Below are positions 1 through 9,437 of a stretch of DNA of 64,000 nucleotides, piece after piece. Each line of letters begins with the position of its first letter. Position 1 is the first letter of the stretch. The notes beneath the pieces were generated by a model. The model worked only from the letters and a program-made list of their open reading frames with translations. It did not search any database and was not told where the DNA came from. The stretch spans positions 22,818-86,817 of the forward strand of contig JAVDPD010000025.1 in NCBI GenBank assembly GCA_031296935.1. The letters run 5' to 3'. The stretch comes from Cerasicoccus maritimus. Its GTDB lineage: Bacteria > Verrucomicrobiota > Verrucomicrobiia > Opitutales > Cerasicoccaceae. The translations under genes were made by a program, and so were the position numbers.

Positions 1-711
1 TCAGCGCTGACCGATGAGACCGTGTTGGCCAAGGTGCCCAAGGACGCGGCAGACGACTGGACGGACATGGGCTACACCATGCAGGATATGTTTGAGGCCC
101 TCGGCACTCCCGAGCCCGCCCCCGCCGAGCAGGCGGACGACCCGCAGCGCGACCTGTTTGCCGAAGTGTTGGCCGAAGAAAAAGTCTCCGCCAAGGCCAA
201 AACGCCGGAGGAAATTGTCCGCATCGGCATCGAAGGCTGGTACGGCGACTACCTGCGCACCGTTTATGAAAACTGGCAAACGCGCCGCGACGACCTCGAC
301 TCGCTGATCGGCTTTGCCAGCCGCTACGACAACATGACCGAGCTGCTCGCGCAACTCGTCCTCCTCAACTCCGAGACCAGCGACCGCAAGATCGATCCGG
401 ACTCCGAGACCGTGCGTTTGTCAACGATTCACCAGGCCAAGGGGCTGGAGTTTCCCTATGTGTTTGTGCTCGGCTGCGCGGATGAATTGTTCCCGCTCAA
501 GCGCGCCATCGAAGAAGGCGACGTGGAGGAAGAACGCCGTCTGTTTTACGTGGCCGTGACCCGCGCCAAGGAGGAGCTTTACCTGTGCTACCCGAAGGTC
601 ACCGTGACCGGCGGGCCACCCCGCCTACTCCAGCCGAGCCGCTTCCTGCGCGACGTGCAATCCATTGGCGAAGAGTTCTACGAAGCCTTGCATTTTCAAG
701 GCGGCTGGTAG
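1..711 (+). CDS. UvrD/PcrA-type superfamily I DNA helicase, C-terminal part (5' end outside window)
   Basis: This is the C-terminal part of an ATP-dependent 3'-5' DNA helicase of the UvrD/PcrA/Rep family, which unwinds DNA in repair and restart of replication. The reading frame is open from base 1, so the gene begins upstream of the window and the first internal ATG (22) is not a start. Visible family motifs are motif V (TIHQAKGLEF, about base 425) and motif VI (EEERRLFYVAVTRAK, about base 530), which contact ATP and DNA. The protein ends only about 40 residues after motif VI, so it lacks the long C-terminal tail that PcrA/UvrD use for binding partners. The stop lies 7 bp from the stop of the next, convergent gene. 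The family is certain from the motifs; which paralogue it is cannot be told without the N-terminus. Confidence 0.93.
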   Translation, partial: SALTDETVLAKVPKDAADDWTDMGYTMQDMFEALGTPEPAPAEQADDPQRDLFAEVLAEEKVSAKAKTPEEIVRIGIEGWYGDYLRTVYENWQTRRDDLDSLIGFASRYDNMTELLAQLVLLNSETSDRKIDPDSETVRLSTIHQAKGLEFPYVFVLGCADELFPLKRAIEEGDVEEERRLFYVAVTRAKEELYLCYPKVTVTGGPPRLLQPSRFLRDVQSIGEEFYEALHFQGGW

Positions 712-717
712 TGGCAA

Positions 718-2787
718 TTAAGGCTTATCGAGTCGCACACGCTGCCCCTTAAGCGCGATCTTTATCTGCTCCTTCCATACCGCATACGGAAAGTCTGCCG
801 CAAAGCCAAAGCTGGGGTCGAGCACTGCGGCATCGAGGTCAGCTTGCGTCAGATGATAAACAAAGATGGTGTCATTGATGCGCGTGACCGGTTGCATCCC
901 CAGTATGTACATACGCAGACTTTCCGCCCGCAGCACCTCGTAGGAATTCATCACATCCATCCAATGTTTTGGATCGTGGTGCATCACATATTGGAACAAC
1001 GCCTGCGCATTGTTTGATGAAGTGTCTAACTCGCTGATCGCTTGGTGGGCTTTCACATACGCCTTGGCCTGCCTCTCGCTCCAAGGTCGCTCAATATTAT
1101 AGGATATGCCTTGCAGCATCGTGGCACTGAGCGCGTAGTAGCCGGGCTCCAGTATTCCCAAGTGATAAGACTCGTTGTGGTGCGCCCCCATCGACGTAAG
1201 GTAGCGCGCGTCAATGCCCGCATAACGTGGACTCTCGGCACCAAAGTAGCCCAGATAAACTGGCTCTGCATTAGGCTCGGGGTTGTGCTCGGCCAGCCAA
1301 TCCGCCAACGCGTTCAAGTCCTGCCCCCAGTCCAGCGAGCTATCCACGAGCAGGTTGTAACCGTTCTGTGGTCCGCCCACGGCCACATTAAAAAACGATA
1401 AATACCGCGGAAACACCAACGTGCTTTCCAAGGCATACAAGCCCAGCAAAGCACTAATCACGATGCGCCCGAGGCGGCTCTTTCGCCACCAGTAGGCCAG
1501 CGATCCCAACAGCACAATGCCACATACGATGACTGGCATCAGGTAGCGCAAACCAATGTTGAACGCGCTGTTGCTGGCAACCAACGAGTAAATCGCGATA
1601 AAAAAAATGAGCGGCAAGCCTAGCAATAACTTCGCGGCTAGCGCCTCATCGCCCCAAAGACCGCGTCTCCGGCGCTTGATATAAATTAGATAACAAATGA
1701 TTGCGGCGCTAGCCAACACGATCAAGGCCACCGGTGACTTTAAAAGCAGCGCGATGGGAAAATAAACCCACCAACCTTTATAAGCATACTCGCCTAGAAG
1801 AAAAGCGTGGCGCTGCTCACCGCCTCGCAAAATATGCGCCACGCCGAAGAGGTAGGCCTCCGGCAAAAGCCTTGCTTCACGCAGCGAGCTGACGACTTTC
1901 ACGGCCCCAGAGCCATCCCCCAGAGCCCAGTCCCAATCCCAATTTCGCTCAGGTGCAGGCAGCTCAGGATTGAAAGCTTCGTAACGAAATCCATAATACG
2001 ACCACAACACCCCCACGGCCAATACTGCTGCCACGGCCAGCACCGCAAAACGTGCGGCAAAAACGCGCCAAAAGCCGGTCAATTGCCATGATCGTCGCCC
2101 CCATCTCACGCTATATTCACGCCAACCTACACTGGTCGCGATCAATGAAACCACCGCTACCGGAGCAAACAAAGCCGCGTGGTTCTTCGAAACCGTCAAT
2201 GAGCCAACAGCTACGCCGAGCATCAGCACCCGGCCGATGGTTAGCGTTTCCAACAAGCGGCCCAGCCCCCAGAGGCTGAGCAAATACATGGCAGCGCCCA
2301 TCATGTCCGATGTGACCAACCGCCCATGCGCCAGCATTTCCGGATTGAAGGCAAACACCGTCAGCGCGATAAACCCGCCAGCCACACCAAATAATCGCTT
2401 CGCGTAAACATAAATCAGCAGCCCCATTGCAGTCGTCATGAGCAGCATCATCACGCGTCCGCAAAAGAGTATCCACAATGGCTCCGTCTGCATCTGGTAA
2501 AGGTAATACTCCTCGGCGTACCAGCCATCTGGCAAGCGCCACGAAGAGGCCTCCAGCGGAAATGCCGGCGTTTCCAAAAAAAGCATCGGCAGGCTCGCCC
2601 AGCGCTGGGGCAGGTTACCATTTTGCGGATGCAGTCGGAAGTCCTGCTCTGTCCAGAAGGTGTAGCCGCCGATCAGGTGAATGCCCTCATCATAGGTCTT
2701 GGCAGTACTCGGCAGACTATACAAACCTAGCAGGAAATAACTGCCCAACAAGAGCAGCACACCCACAATCTCAGCCTTCCGATTCAC
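718..2787 (-). CDS. Polytopic membrane glycosyltransferase, GT-C (ArnT/PMT-like) fold
   Basis: A 689-residue integral membrane protein with about ten hydrophobic segments, beginning with one at residues 7-27. After the first segment it carries an acidic pair in a periplasmic loop (KTYDEGIHL, about residues 30-38), followed by a long loop and a second cluster of membrane spans. This layout is typical of GT-C enzymes of the ArnT/PMT/DUF2029 type, which transfer a sugar from a lipid carrier to an acceptor on the outer face of the membrane. The C-terminal region (about 480-689) is soluble. The start codon is GTG; no better Met lies near the first hydrophobic segment. It stands alone: the upstream gene is 90 bp away on the same strand. 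Donor and acceptor cannot be deduced. Confidence 0.7.
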   Translation of the reverse strand: MNRKAEIVGVLLLLGSYFLLGLYSLPSTAKTYDEGIHLIGGYTFWTEQDFRLHPQNGNLPQRWASLPMLFLETPAFPLEASSWRLPDGWYAEEYYLYQMQTEPLWILFCGRVMMLLMTTAMGLLIYVYAKRLFGVAGGFIALTVFAFNPEMLAHGRLVTSDMMGAAMYLLSLWGLGRLLETLTIGRVLMLGVAVGSLTVSKNHAALFAPVAVVSLIATSVGWREYSVRWGRRSWQLTGFWRVFAARFAVLAVAAVLAVGVLWSYYGFRYEAFNPELPAPERNWDWDWALGDGSGAVKVVSSLREARLLPEAYLFGVAHILRGGEQRHAFLLGEYAYKGWWVYFPIALLLKSPVALIVLASAAIICYLIYIKRRRRGLWGDEALAAKLLLGLPLIFFIAIYSLVASNSAFNIGLRYLMPVIVCGIVLLGSLAYWWRKSRLGRIVISALLGLYALESTLVFPRYLSFFNVAVGGPQNGYNLLVDSSLDWGQDLNALADWLAEHNPEPNAEPVYLGYFGAESPRYAGIDARYLTSMGAHHNESYHLGILEPGYYALSATMLQGISYNIERPWSERQAKAYVKAHQAISELDTSSNNAQALFQYVMHHDPKHWMDVMNSYEVLRAESLRMYILGMQPVTRINDTIFVYHLTQADLDAAVLDPSFGFAADFPYAVWKEQIKIALKGQRVRLDKP

Positions 2788-2877
2788 GACCTAGAGAGTG
2801 CGCAGAGCGCAACGCGGATCAACCTTCAATTATTCCACCGAATTAATCGTAGTTAACGGCAAAGAACCAGCCTACGC

Positions 2878-3642
2878 CTATCGACGGCGAAAATAAACTG
2901 CCAGTCCAAGCATTGCCAGCCCAGCAAATAAGGCATATGTTGCAGGCTCAGGTACTTGCGACACGGTCACCGCAGCCATGTAGGTGTGTTGATTGCCATT
3001 CGTCCCCTGGCGGCTGGAGAGCACCATAGATACGCTAAGCACGTCATTGGCGCTATCAGGCGTCACCAAAAGCGTGTAGACAATCCCCGCCTTAGGATTG
3101 TTAACGGTGCTAATCAGGCTACTATCAGTATAGGTAGTCGCTCCATCCAAAGTTGCCGTGAATGTGCCCACTGAACCAGCAGATGAATCAAAATAGCCGC
3201 CCGTAAAAATCTTAACTTCGTAGGTATCAGTGGTAGGCAGCGTAATATCTAAGCCTACACCAGCCCCTTCAACGCTTAGTTGAGAATTAAATGCGCCTCT
3301 CAGAGAAGCATCAGCAGACGTCGGACTACTCCCATCCGTATAGCTAATATGAATGTCGGTTAGCGCTGAGCTGCCGGTTCCCCGCAACCCTCCTCCGCCC
3401 ACAGCGTAAAGATCACTTAGAGAACCATTGCCTCCGCTCTTAAAATTAGTCGGCGAGCCATCAAACGAAGAAGCTGTGGTGCTCCAGTATTCCCAATCAT
3501 CCGTTCCTAAAGCAGTAAGATCCCAGGTTGTGCTTTGGGTGGTAGTGACAAAAGAACCATCTAATGTGGCTGCTTGAAGATAGCTAGCAGACACTGCGAG
3601 AAATACTGCGAAGGGGCATATTCCAAACAAACGCATAAACAT
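2878..3642 (-). CDS. PEP-CTERM sorting domain protein
   Basis: A 254-residue exported protein with an N-terminal signal peptide (cleavage probably after SYLQA near residue 24), a beta-rich Ser/Thr/Gly-rich body and a C-terminal sorting tag: a VPEP motif, a hydrophobic helix, and a final YFRRR cluster. PEP-CTERM proteins are handled by exosortase (EpsH/XrtA family) and are usually secreted or cell-surface proteins made together with exopolysaccharide. No exosortase is in this window. The body resembles nothing I recognise. A second in-frame ATG two codons later (3636) is an equally good start and would leave a longer leader behind the candidate promoter at 3651-3679. Confidence 0.88.
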   Translation of the reverse strand: MFMRLFGICPFAVFLAVSASYLQAATLDGSFVTTTQSTTWDLTALGTDDWEYWSTTASSFDGSPTNFKSGGNGSLSDLYAVGGGGLRGTGSSALTDIHISYTDGSSPTSADASLRGAFNSQLSVEGAGVGLDITLPTTDTYEVKIFTGGYFDSSAGSVGTFTATLDGATTYTDSSLISTVNNPKAGIVYTLLVTPDSANDVLSVSMVLSSRQGTNGNQHTYMAAVTVSQVPEPATYALFAGLAMLGLAVYFRRR

Positions 3643-3650
3643 TGTGAATT

Positions 3651-3679
3651 AGTCTAGCGGCAGAGGTCACAACCGTCAA
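3651..3679 (-). promoter_or_regulatory. Candidate sigma-70 promoter of the PEP-CTERM gene
   Basis: On the minus strand TTGACG (3674-3679) and TAGACT (3651-3656) are separated by exactly 17 bp, matching the -35 (5 of 6) and -10 (4 of 6) consensus. The -10 box ends 8 nt before the ATG at 3642 and 14 nt before the ATG at 3636, so transcripts would be leaderless or nearly so. Confidence 0.5.
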
Positions 3680-3699
3680 ATTCATATTCGGAGGAAATC

Positions 3700-3719
3700 C
3701 TGGGTAAATGGATACCCAG
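3700..3719 (-). promoter_or_regulatory. Perfect 7-bp inverted repeat between the deacetylase gene and the PEP-CTERM gene
   Basis: CTGGGTA (3700-3706) and TACCCAG (3713-3719) pair perfectly around a 6-nt loop. There is no T-tract, so it is not a standard terminator. It lies just upstream of the candidate promoter and could be an operator or a 3' stabilising hairpin of the upstream deacetylase transcript. Confidence 0.35.
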
Positions 3720-3745
3720 TAAAGCCCCACGAAACCTACCCAATT

Positions 3746-4681
3746 TCACTGCTTCTGCACGCGGTCCCGCAATTCGCCAAATCGCGCCTGCCAGTGGCGC
3801 GCAATGTCCACCCGCCGCGCAAACCACACGTCTCCCTTCGCGGTGGCATGCTCCAGGAATTTGATCAATCCGCCAATGCGACTCGGCCGCCCGATGTAGC
3901 GCGGATGCAGGCCGATGGACATCATTGCGGGTTGCTCGGCACCCTCCTCCCACAGCGTGTCAAAGCCATCGATGCAGACCTGCGCAAAGTCGTCGGCTGA
4001 GAGAAATTTACCCGCCGGCCCCGCCTGATAACGCATGTCATTCGTGTCGAAAGCGTAAGGCACGATCACATGTTGTCGGCCCGCCACTGTTTGCAGGCGC
4101 GGCAAGTCATCGTCGTAGGCATCGGAGTCGTAGAGGAAGCCCATCTCCGCTAGCAGCCGCCGCGTAATCGGCGACGGCGCGCCCTTGGTGTGCCAGCCCT
4201 GCGGACGCTCACCGCAGGCGTTCTCAATGGCGTCGATGGTCTTTTGAATGATCTCCCGCTCATGCGCTTCATCCATCTGCGAATGGTTTTCCCAGCGGTA
4301 GCTGTGGGCGGAAATTTCATGACCACGCGCCACGATGTCCTGCGCAAGCCAGGGCGCTTTTTCAATCGTGCGCCCCGCCGAGCTAACTGTGCTCTTTACG
4401 CCAAAACGGTCCAGAACGCGCATAATCCGCCAGTAGCCCACACGCGGCCCGTAATCGAAGTGCGACGCCAGGCAGTGGTTGGGCACATTTTCAATCGGCT
4501 CCAAAATCTCGTAAACAGCCTCATTGCGCTCATCGCCATCGGCCAGGGAAAGCTCGGCACCGGCCTCGGCATTTAAAACGACGGACATCGCCACGCGGGC
4601 ATTGCCCGGCCACTGCGGATGCGGCGGTTGCCCGCCATAGCCTTTCAAGTCACGCGGATAGGGAGATGGCTGAGAACACAT
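3746..4681 (-). CDS. Polysaccharide deacetylase-family protein, PuuE (allantoinase)-like
   Basis: A 311-residue NodB-fold protein of the carbohydrate esterase 4 superfamily. The N-terminal stretch (YPRDLKGYGG then WPGNARVAMSVVLNAE) and its overall length match the PuuE group, metal-independent allantoinase-like amidohydrolases, better than chitin or peptidoglycan deacetylases. There is no signal peptide, so it should act in the cytoplasm, and it has the family segments GHEISAHSYRWE (about 118-129), HTKGAPSPITRRLL (about 163) and IGLHPRYIGRP (about 257-267). No purine or allantoin catabolic genes are adjacent, so allantoin as substrate is only a family-level inference. It starts at an ATG, 68 bp from the end of metH on the same strand. 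Confidence 0.75.
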   Translation of the reverse strand: MCSQPSPYPRDLKGYGGQPPHPQWPGNARVAMSVVLNAEAGAELSLADGDERNEAVYEILEPIENVPNHCLASHFDYGPRVGYWRIMRVLDRFGVKSTVSSAGRTIEKAPWLAQDIVARGHEISAHSYRWENHSQMDEAHEREIIQKTIDAIENACGERPQGWHTKGAPSPITRRLLAEMGFLYDSDAYDDDLPRLQTVAGRQHVIVPYAFDTNDMRYQAGPAGKFLSADDFAQVCIDGFDTLWEEGAEQPAMMSIGLHPRYIGRPSRIGGLIKFLEHATAKGDVWFARRVDIARHWQARFGELRDRVQKQ

Positions 4682-4749
4682 ACCGTCAGCATGGCCTCAT
4701 TCCACCGCAGCTTCAAGCCGCTTTCCACCCGATGAAAAGAACGTAACCC

Positions 4750-7700
4750 TTACTCATTCAGGTTCGGAGCGAGCCACTTCGCGGCGACGTCTTCGGTGAT
4801 GCCCTTGCGCTCGGCGTAGTCCTTCAGTTGGTCGCGGCCGATCAGGCCCACGTTGAAGTAGTTGGCGTCCGGGTGCCCGAAGTAGAGACCGCTGACCGAT
4901 GCCGCCGGCCACATGGCGCGGCTCTCGGTGAGCTTCATGCCGGTGCGCGCTTCGACATCGAGCACATCCCAGAGCGTGTCCTTCTCCAAGTGGTCCGGGC
5001 AGGCCGGGTAGCCCGCCGCCGGGCGGATACCGCGGTACTGCTCCTTGACCATCCACACAACGTGCTCATTGACTTCGCCAACTTTGCAATCCAAAGTAGC
5101 TTTGCCAGAGAAAGCTTCCTCTAGGCCAAAGCCCCACTCATCGCGAACCTGCTTGTGCAGCCACTCGGCGCAGGCTTCCGCAAAACGGTCGCCCAGGGCC
5201 TTGATCATGATGCCCGTAAAGTCGTCACCCTTATCTTCGAAGGTCTTCGCGTAGGCGTCGACTTCCTCGCCCGCCGTGCAGGCAAAGCCGCCGAGTACAT
5301 CGATGATGCCGGTTGACTGCGGCGCCACGAAGTCGGCGAGGCACTTGTAGGTTTCGCCCTGGTTGAGCTTCTCCTTTTGCTGACGCAGGAAGTGGAAACG
5401 CGCGAGTTCCTTGGCGTGGTCTTCTGGCGTGTAAATCACCACGTCGTCGCCAACGCTTTGCGCGGGCCACAGCGCCGTCACCCCACGCAGGCGGAAACGC
5501 TGGTTCTTAATGATGTCTTCCAGCAAGCGCTGGGCTTCGTCATAAAGCTTCGTTGCCTCGGCACCGTATTTCTTGTGCGTCAGGATTTTCGGGAAGACGC
5601 CCTTGAGCTCCCACGAATGGAAGAACGGCGACCAGTCAAAGTATTCCAGTACTCGGTCGAGCGGGATGTTGTCCCAACTTTGCAATCCAAAGTTCGCGGG
5701 CTTGGCGGGCTCGTAGCCGCCCCACTCGATCTGCGGTGCCTTCGTACGCGCCTCGGCAATTGGCAGAATTTTCACCTTGTCCTTGCCCTTCTCGAAACGC
5801 GCGCGGTGCTTCTGCTGCTCAGCGGCAAGCTCTTGCAAATACGCGTCGCGCTTCTTCGGGTTGAGCAGATTGTTGCAAACGCCGGTGACGAGCGAGGCGT
5901 CGCCCACGCGGACGATTGGCTGGTCGTAGTGCGGCGCAATCTTGATCGCCGTGTGCGCCGAGCTGGTCGTCGCGCCACCGATGAGCAGCGGCGTTTTGAA
6001 GCCGCGCTTCTTCATCTCCTGCGCGTTGTGAATCATTTCGTCGAGCGATGGCGTAATCAAGCCGGACATGCCGATGATATCCGCGCCCCACTCTTCCGCT
6101 TCCTTCAAAATAGTGTCGCAGTCGACCATCACGCCAAGGTCCTTGACCTCGTAGTTGTTGCACGCGAGCACCACGCCAACGATGTTTTTGCCGATGTCGT
6201 GCACGTCACCCTTCACGGTCGCGATCAGGAATTTCCCCGCGCTGTTACCCGCGCCGTCTTCCTTCTCCGCTTCCATGTAAGGCATGAGGTAGGCCACGGC
6301 TTTCTTCATCACGCGGGCGCTCTTCACCACCTGCGGCAGGAACATCTGACCGGAGCCAAAGAGATCGCCGACGACCTTCATGCCGTCCATCAGCGGACCT
6401 TCGATCACCTCCAGCGGGCGGCCGTATTTTTGGCGCGCCTCTTCCGTGTCGGCGTCGACGTGGGTCGTAATGCCCTTAACGAGCGCATGGCTCAGCCGCT
6501 CCTCGACCGTGCCATTGCGCCAGTCGGTCTTTACGTCAGCCGTTTTTTTTTCCGCTGCGGGAACCGCGCCTGCGCCGCCCTGCAAAAACTTTTCGATGAT
6601 CTCGGGATTCTTCTCCGCGTTGGCGCGCTCGAAGAGCTCTCGCAGCGTGTTCATGCCCTGAATCATGGCCGCGTTGATGCGCTCTTCCGGTGTGCCCGCG
6701 CCGAGCGTGACGCTGCCGTCCTTGACCTTCTCCGCGTATTCGATGAGGCGCTCGGTGGCGTCGGCATCGCGGTTGAGCAAGACGTCCTCGACCATCTTCT
6801 TCATGGTCGCATCCATCTCGTCATACTTCATGAGCAGGCTCGGGTTGACGATAGCCATGTCGAGCCCTGCCGCGCAAGCGTGGTGCAGGAACGCGGCGTG
6901 CATTGCCTCGCGGACCGGGTTGTTCCCGCGGAACGAAAACGAAATGTTCGACAGGCCGCCGCTGGTGCGCGCGCCGGGGCACTTTTGCTTCACTTCGCGG
7001 ACGGCTTCGATGAAGTCCACCGCGTAGTTGTTATGCTCCTCCATGCCAGTCGCAACCGTCAGGATGTTGAGGTCGAAAATGATGTCCTGCGGGTCCATGC
7101 CGACTTCCTCGGTCAGGATCTTGTAGGAGCGCTGAGCGATCTTTACCTTGTCGGCCTGGTTGTCGGCCTGGCCTTTTTCGTCGAAGGCCATGACGATAAC
7201 TGCCGCACCGTAGCGCATAATTTTTTTCGCCTGCGCCTTAAATTCTTCCTCGCCGCCCTTGAGGCTGATCGAGTTGACGATGCACTTGCCCTGCACGCAC
7301 TTGAGACCGGCTTCGATGACTGAGAACTTCGAGCTGTCGATCATGATCGGCACCTTCGCAATGTCGGGCTCCGACGCCACGAGGTTGAGGAAGCGCGTCA
7401 TGCACTCCTCGCCGTCGAGCATGCCTTCGTCGAAATTGATGTCGATGACCTGAGCGCCGCTGTCGACTTGGCTCTGCGCGATGGCGAGTGCGCCATTGAA
7501 ATCGTCGGCCTTGATTAGCTTCTTAAAGCGCGGCGAACCGGTCACGTTGGTGCGCTCGCCGACATTGATGAAGCCCATCGACGGATCGATGTTCAATGCC
7601 TGCAAACCGCTGAGGCGCAGCTTGGGCTCGAAAGTCGGGACCTTGCGCGGAGGCAACGGGGAAAGCTCCTTAACCACAGCGGCAATGTGCGCGGGGGTCG

Positions 7701-8667
7701 TTCCGCAGCAGCCGCCCACCAGGTTCACGAGGCCATCCTTGGCAAATTGGCCCACGGCGCTGCCGGTTGTTTCCGGGGTCTCGTCATAGCCAGTCGGCGC
7801 GAGCGGATTCGGCAATCCGGCGTTCGGGTAAACGTGCACATAGCAATCGGCGACGGCGGACAGCTCTTCGAGGAAAGGCTTCATCAGGTCGGCGCCGAGC
7901 GCGCAGTTGAGGCCAACGCAAAGCGGCTTGGCGTGGCGGATGGAATTCCAGCACGCTTCGACAGTTTGGCCGGACAAGGTGCGACCGGACTTGTCCGTAA
8001 TCGTCACCGACACGATCACCGGAATACGCTCTTCCAGCGTGTCCTGCAAATCGGCAATCGCGTGCAGTGCAGCCTTGAGGTTCAGCGTGTCAAAAGTCGT
8101 TTCCGGGAGCAGCAAGTCAACGCCGCCTTCGATGAGCTGCTCGGCCTGCTCGTAGTAGGCCTGGTAAAGCTCGTCGTAGCTCGTCGCGCGGTATTCCGGG
8201 CGGTTCACGTCGGGCGAGAGCGAGGCCGTGCGGTTCGTCGGGCCCATGGCGCCGGCGACGAACGTCGGGCGGCCTTCCTTCTCGGAAATTTCGTCCGCGA
8301 CCTTGCGCGCCAGCTTGGCGGACTCGACGTTGATATCGCGCACGCGGTGCTCGAGCTTGTAGTCAGCCTGCGCAATCGTGGTGCCGCTGAAGGTATTCGT
8401 CTCGATAATGTCCGCGCCGGCCTCGAAGAACTGGCGGTGAATTTCGCTGATGATGTCCGGGCGCGTGAAGCTGAGCAGGTCGTTGTTGCCCTTGAGGTCG
8501 CCCGGGGCGTCGGCCAGTGACTCGTCACGGAAATCCTTTTCCTGCAGCTTGTATTGCTGGATCATGGTCCCCATCGCTCCATCGAGGAAGACGATGCGCT
8601 CCGCCAGCAAATCGGCGAGGAGCTGACCTTTTTTCGTAAACGGCTTGTTGATTGCAGAATTGGACAT
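4750..8667 (-). CDS. metH: Cobalamin-dependent methionine synthase
   Basis: A full-length 1305-residue MetH, which moves a methyl group from 5-methyl-tetrahydrofolate through cobalamin to homocysteine. Domains in order: homocysteine/zinc-binding (about 15-345, zinc ligands in NCALGAD near 252 and GGCCGTTP near 317), pterin-binding TIM barrel (about 360-640), cobalamin cap (about 735-780), cobalamin-binding Rossmann domain with the lower axial His in DVHDIGKN (about 820), and the SAM-binding reactivation domain (about 985-1305, with [12 protein letters not shown] near 1214). All key motifs are intact. It is divergent from rsmG, with only 49 bp between the metH ATG and the first possible rsmG start; that gap is filled by an 11-bp perfect inverted repeat. 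There is no room for a cobalamin riboswitch. Confidence 0.98.
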   Translation of the reverse strand: MSNSAINKPFTKKGQLLADLLAERIVFLDGAMGTMIQQYKLQEKDFRDESLADAPGDLKGNNDLLSFTRPDIISEIHRQFFEAGADIIETNTFSGTTIAQADYKLEHRVRDINVESAKLARKVADEISEKEGRPTFVAGAMGPTNRTASLSPDVNRPEYRATSYDELYQAYYEQAEQLIEGGVDLLLPETTFDTLNLKAALHAIADLQDTLEERIPVIVSVTITDKSGRTLSGQTVEACWNSIRHAKPLCVGLNCALGADLMKPFLEELSAVADCYVHVYPNAGLPNPLAPTGYDETPETTGSAVGQFAKDGLVNLVGGCCGTTPAHIAAVVKELSPLPPRKVPTFEPKLRLSGLQALNIDPSMGFINVGERTNVTGSPRFKKLIKADDFNGALAIAQSQVDSGAQVIDINFDEGMLDGEECMTRFLNLVASEPDIAKVPIMIDSSKFSVIEAGLKCVQGKCIVNSISLKGGEEEFKAQAKKIMRYGAAVIVMAFDEKGQADNQADKVKIAQRSYKILTEEVGMDPQDIIFDLNILTVATGMEEHNNYAVDFIEAVREVKQKCPGARTSGGLSNISFSFRGNNPVREAMHAAFLHHACAAGLDMAIVNPSLLMKYDEMDATMKKMVEDVLLNRDADATERLIEYAEKVKDGSVTLGAGTPEERINAAMIQGMNTLRELFERANAEKNPEIIEKFLQGGAGAVPAAEKKTADVKTDWRNGTVEERLSHALVKGITTHVDADTEEARQKYGRPLEVIEGPLMDGMKVVGDLFGSGQMFLPQVVKSARVMKKAVAYLMPYMEAEKEDGAGNSAGKFLIATVKGDVHDIGKNIVGVVLACNNYEVKDLGVMVDCDTILKEAEEWGADIIGMSGLITPSLDEMIHNAQEMKKRGFKTPLLIGGATTSSAHTAIKIAPHYDQPIVRVGDASLVTGVCNNLLNPKKRDAYLQELAAEQQKHRARFEKGKDKVKILPIAEARTKAPQIEWGGYEPAKPANFGLQSWDNIPLDRVLEYFDWSPFFHSWELKGVFPKILTHKKYGAEATKLYDEAQRLLEDIIKNQRFRLRGVTALWPAQSVGDDVVIYTPEDHAKELARFHFLRQQKEKLNQGETYKCLADFVAPQSTGIIDVLGGFACTAGEEVDAYAKTFEDKGDDFTGIMIKALGDRFAEACAEWLHKQVRDEWGFGLEEAFSGKATLDCKVGEVNEHVVWMVKEQYRGIRPAAGYPACPDHLEKDTLWDVLDVEARTGMKLTESRAMWPAASVSGLYFGHPDANYFNVGLIGRDQLKDYAERKGITEDVAAKWLAPNLNE

Positions 8668-8676
8668 ATCGGAATT

Positions 8677-8710
8677 AACGCATCAATAAATTCGGATGAA
8701 TTGATGCGTT
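8677..8710. promoter_or_regulatory. Perfect 11-bp inverted repeat in the metH/rsmG divergent intergenic region
   Basis: AACGCATCAAT (8677-8687) and ATTGATGCGTT (8700-8710) are perfect reverse complements around a 12-nt spacer that itself holds a smaller inverted repeat (AATTC/GAATT). It begins 10 bp upstream of the metH ATG and ends 6 bp before the first possible rsmG ATG. The dyad overlaps any promoter that fits here (TTGCAA then TTTATT, 18 bp apart, on the minus strand), so an operator for a metH regulator is the simplest reading. A 5'-UTR hairpin is the alternative. Confidence 0.55.
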
Positions 8711-8773
8711 GCAAGCATGAAGTTGCGGTTTGCGTCGAAGAAAAGCGCTCTACATAACGTGGGATTTCTGACC

Positions 8774-9430
8774 GTGGAAACCATAAAACAGCATTTTCCT
8801 GACATCGACACCGCCACTTGGGACCAGCTAACCGCCTGGGCCGCCCTGATGCGCGACTGGAACGCCAAGATCAACCTCGTTTCGCGCAAAGACATCGAGC
8901 GCCTCGAGGAGAAACACCTCGCGCACTGCCTGATCGTCACCCGCGTGCTCAAGCTGATGAAAGGCGCCCGCGTGATCGATGTGGGCACCGGCGGCGGCCT
9001 CCCCGGCCTCGTCATGGCAATCTGTTACCCGCACGCGCACTTCACGCTGGTGGACTCGGTTGGCAAAAAAATCAAGGTCGTCGAAGACGTCGCCAAGCAA
9101 CTCAAGCTGGACAATGTCGAGGTTCGTAACTGCCGCGCCGAGACAATTAACCGCGAGTTCGACTTCATCACCGGCCGCGCTGTTAAGGAGCTGCCGTTGT
9201 TTTGCAATTGGGTCCGCAAGCTCGGCCGCCGCGGGCAAAAACACTCGCTGGAAAACGGCCTCATCTACTGGAAAGGCGGCGAGTACGCCGAGGAAGTCGC
9301 GAAGCTGAAAATCAAGCCACGCCACGTCTGGAAGGTGAATGACTTCCTGCCCGGCGAAGAGTTCGAGGGTAAATACCTGCTGCACTTCCTGGCGCAAGAC
9401 CTACCACGGGCCGCCAAGCCGCAAACCTGA
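8774..9430 (+). CDS. rsmG: 16S rRNA (guanine-527 N7)-methyltransferase
   Basis: RsmG/GidB methylates N7 of G527 in 16S rRNA using SAM. The Rossmann methyltransferase fold shows the SAM motif VIDVGTGGGLPGLV, the family signature RDWNAKINLVSRKD near the N-terminus, and ITGRAVKELP further on. I place the start at GTG 8774, which gives the usual family N-terminus (short helix ending in F-P-D); an upstream ATG at 8717 in the same frame would add 19 residues absent from the family. Neither start has a clear ribosome binding site. RsmG usually sits beside mnmG or parAB; here it is divergent from metH and followed 7 bp later by another methyltransferase gene, probably in one transcript. Confidence 0.93.
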   Translation: METIKQHFPDIDTATWDQLTAWAALMRDWNAKINLVSRKDIERLEEKHLAHCLIVTRVLKLMKGARVIDVGTGGGLPGLVMAICYPHAHFTLVDSVGKKIKVVEDVAKQLKLDNVEVRNCRAETINREFDFITGRAVKELPLFCNWVRKLGRRGQKHSLENGLIYWKGGEYAEEVAKLKIKPRHVWKVNDFLPGEEFEGKYLLHFLAQDLPRAAKPQT

Positions 9431-9437
9431 GTATTCC

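Noticed and set aside
3654-3953. Frameshifted C-terminal extension of the PuuE-like gene
   Set aside because: The frame lies in another phase over the 3' end of an intact gene, and its translation is Arg/Ala-rich shadow sequence.
5377-7323. A 648-codon open frame antisense to metH
   Set aside because: It lies wholly within metH in the opposite strand. Its translation is Arg/Val/His-rich with no motif, as expected for a shadow frame of a GC-rich gene.
8668-8716. SAM or cobalamin riboswitch in front of metH
   Set aside because: The space is only about 50 bp and has a single dyad; known classes need more conserved structure.
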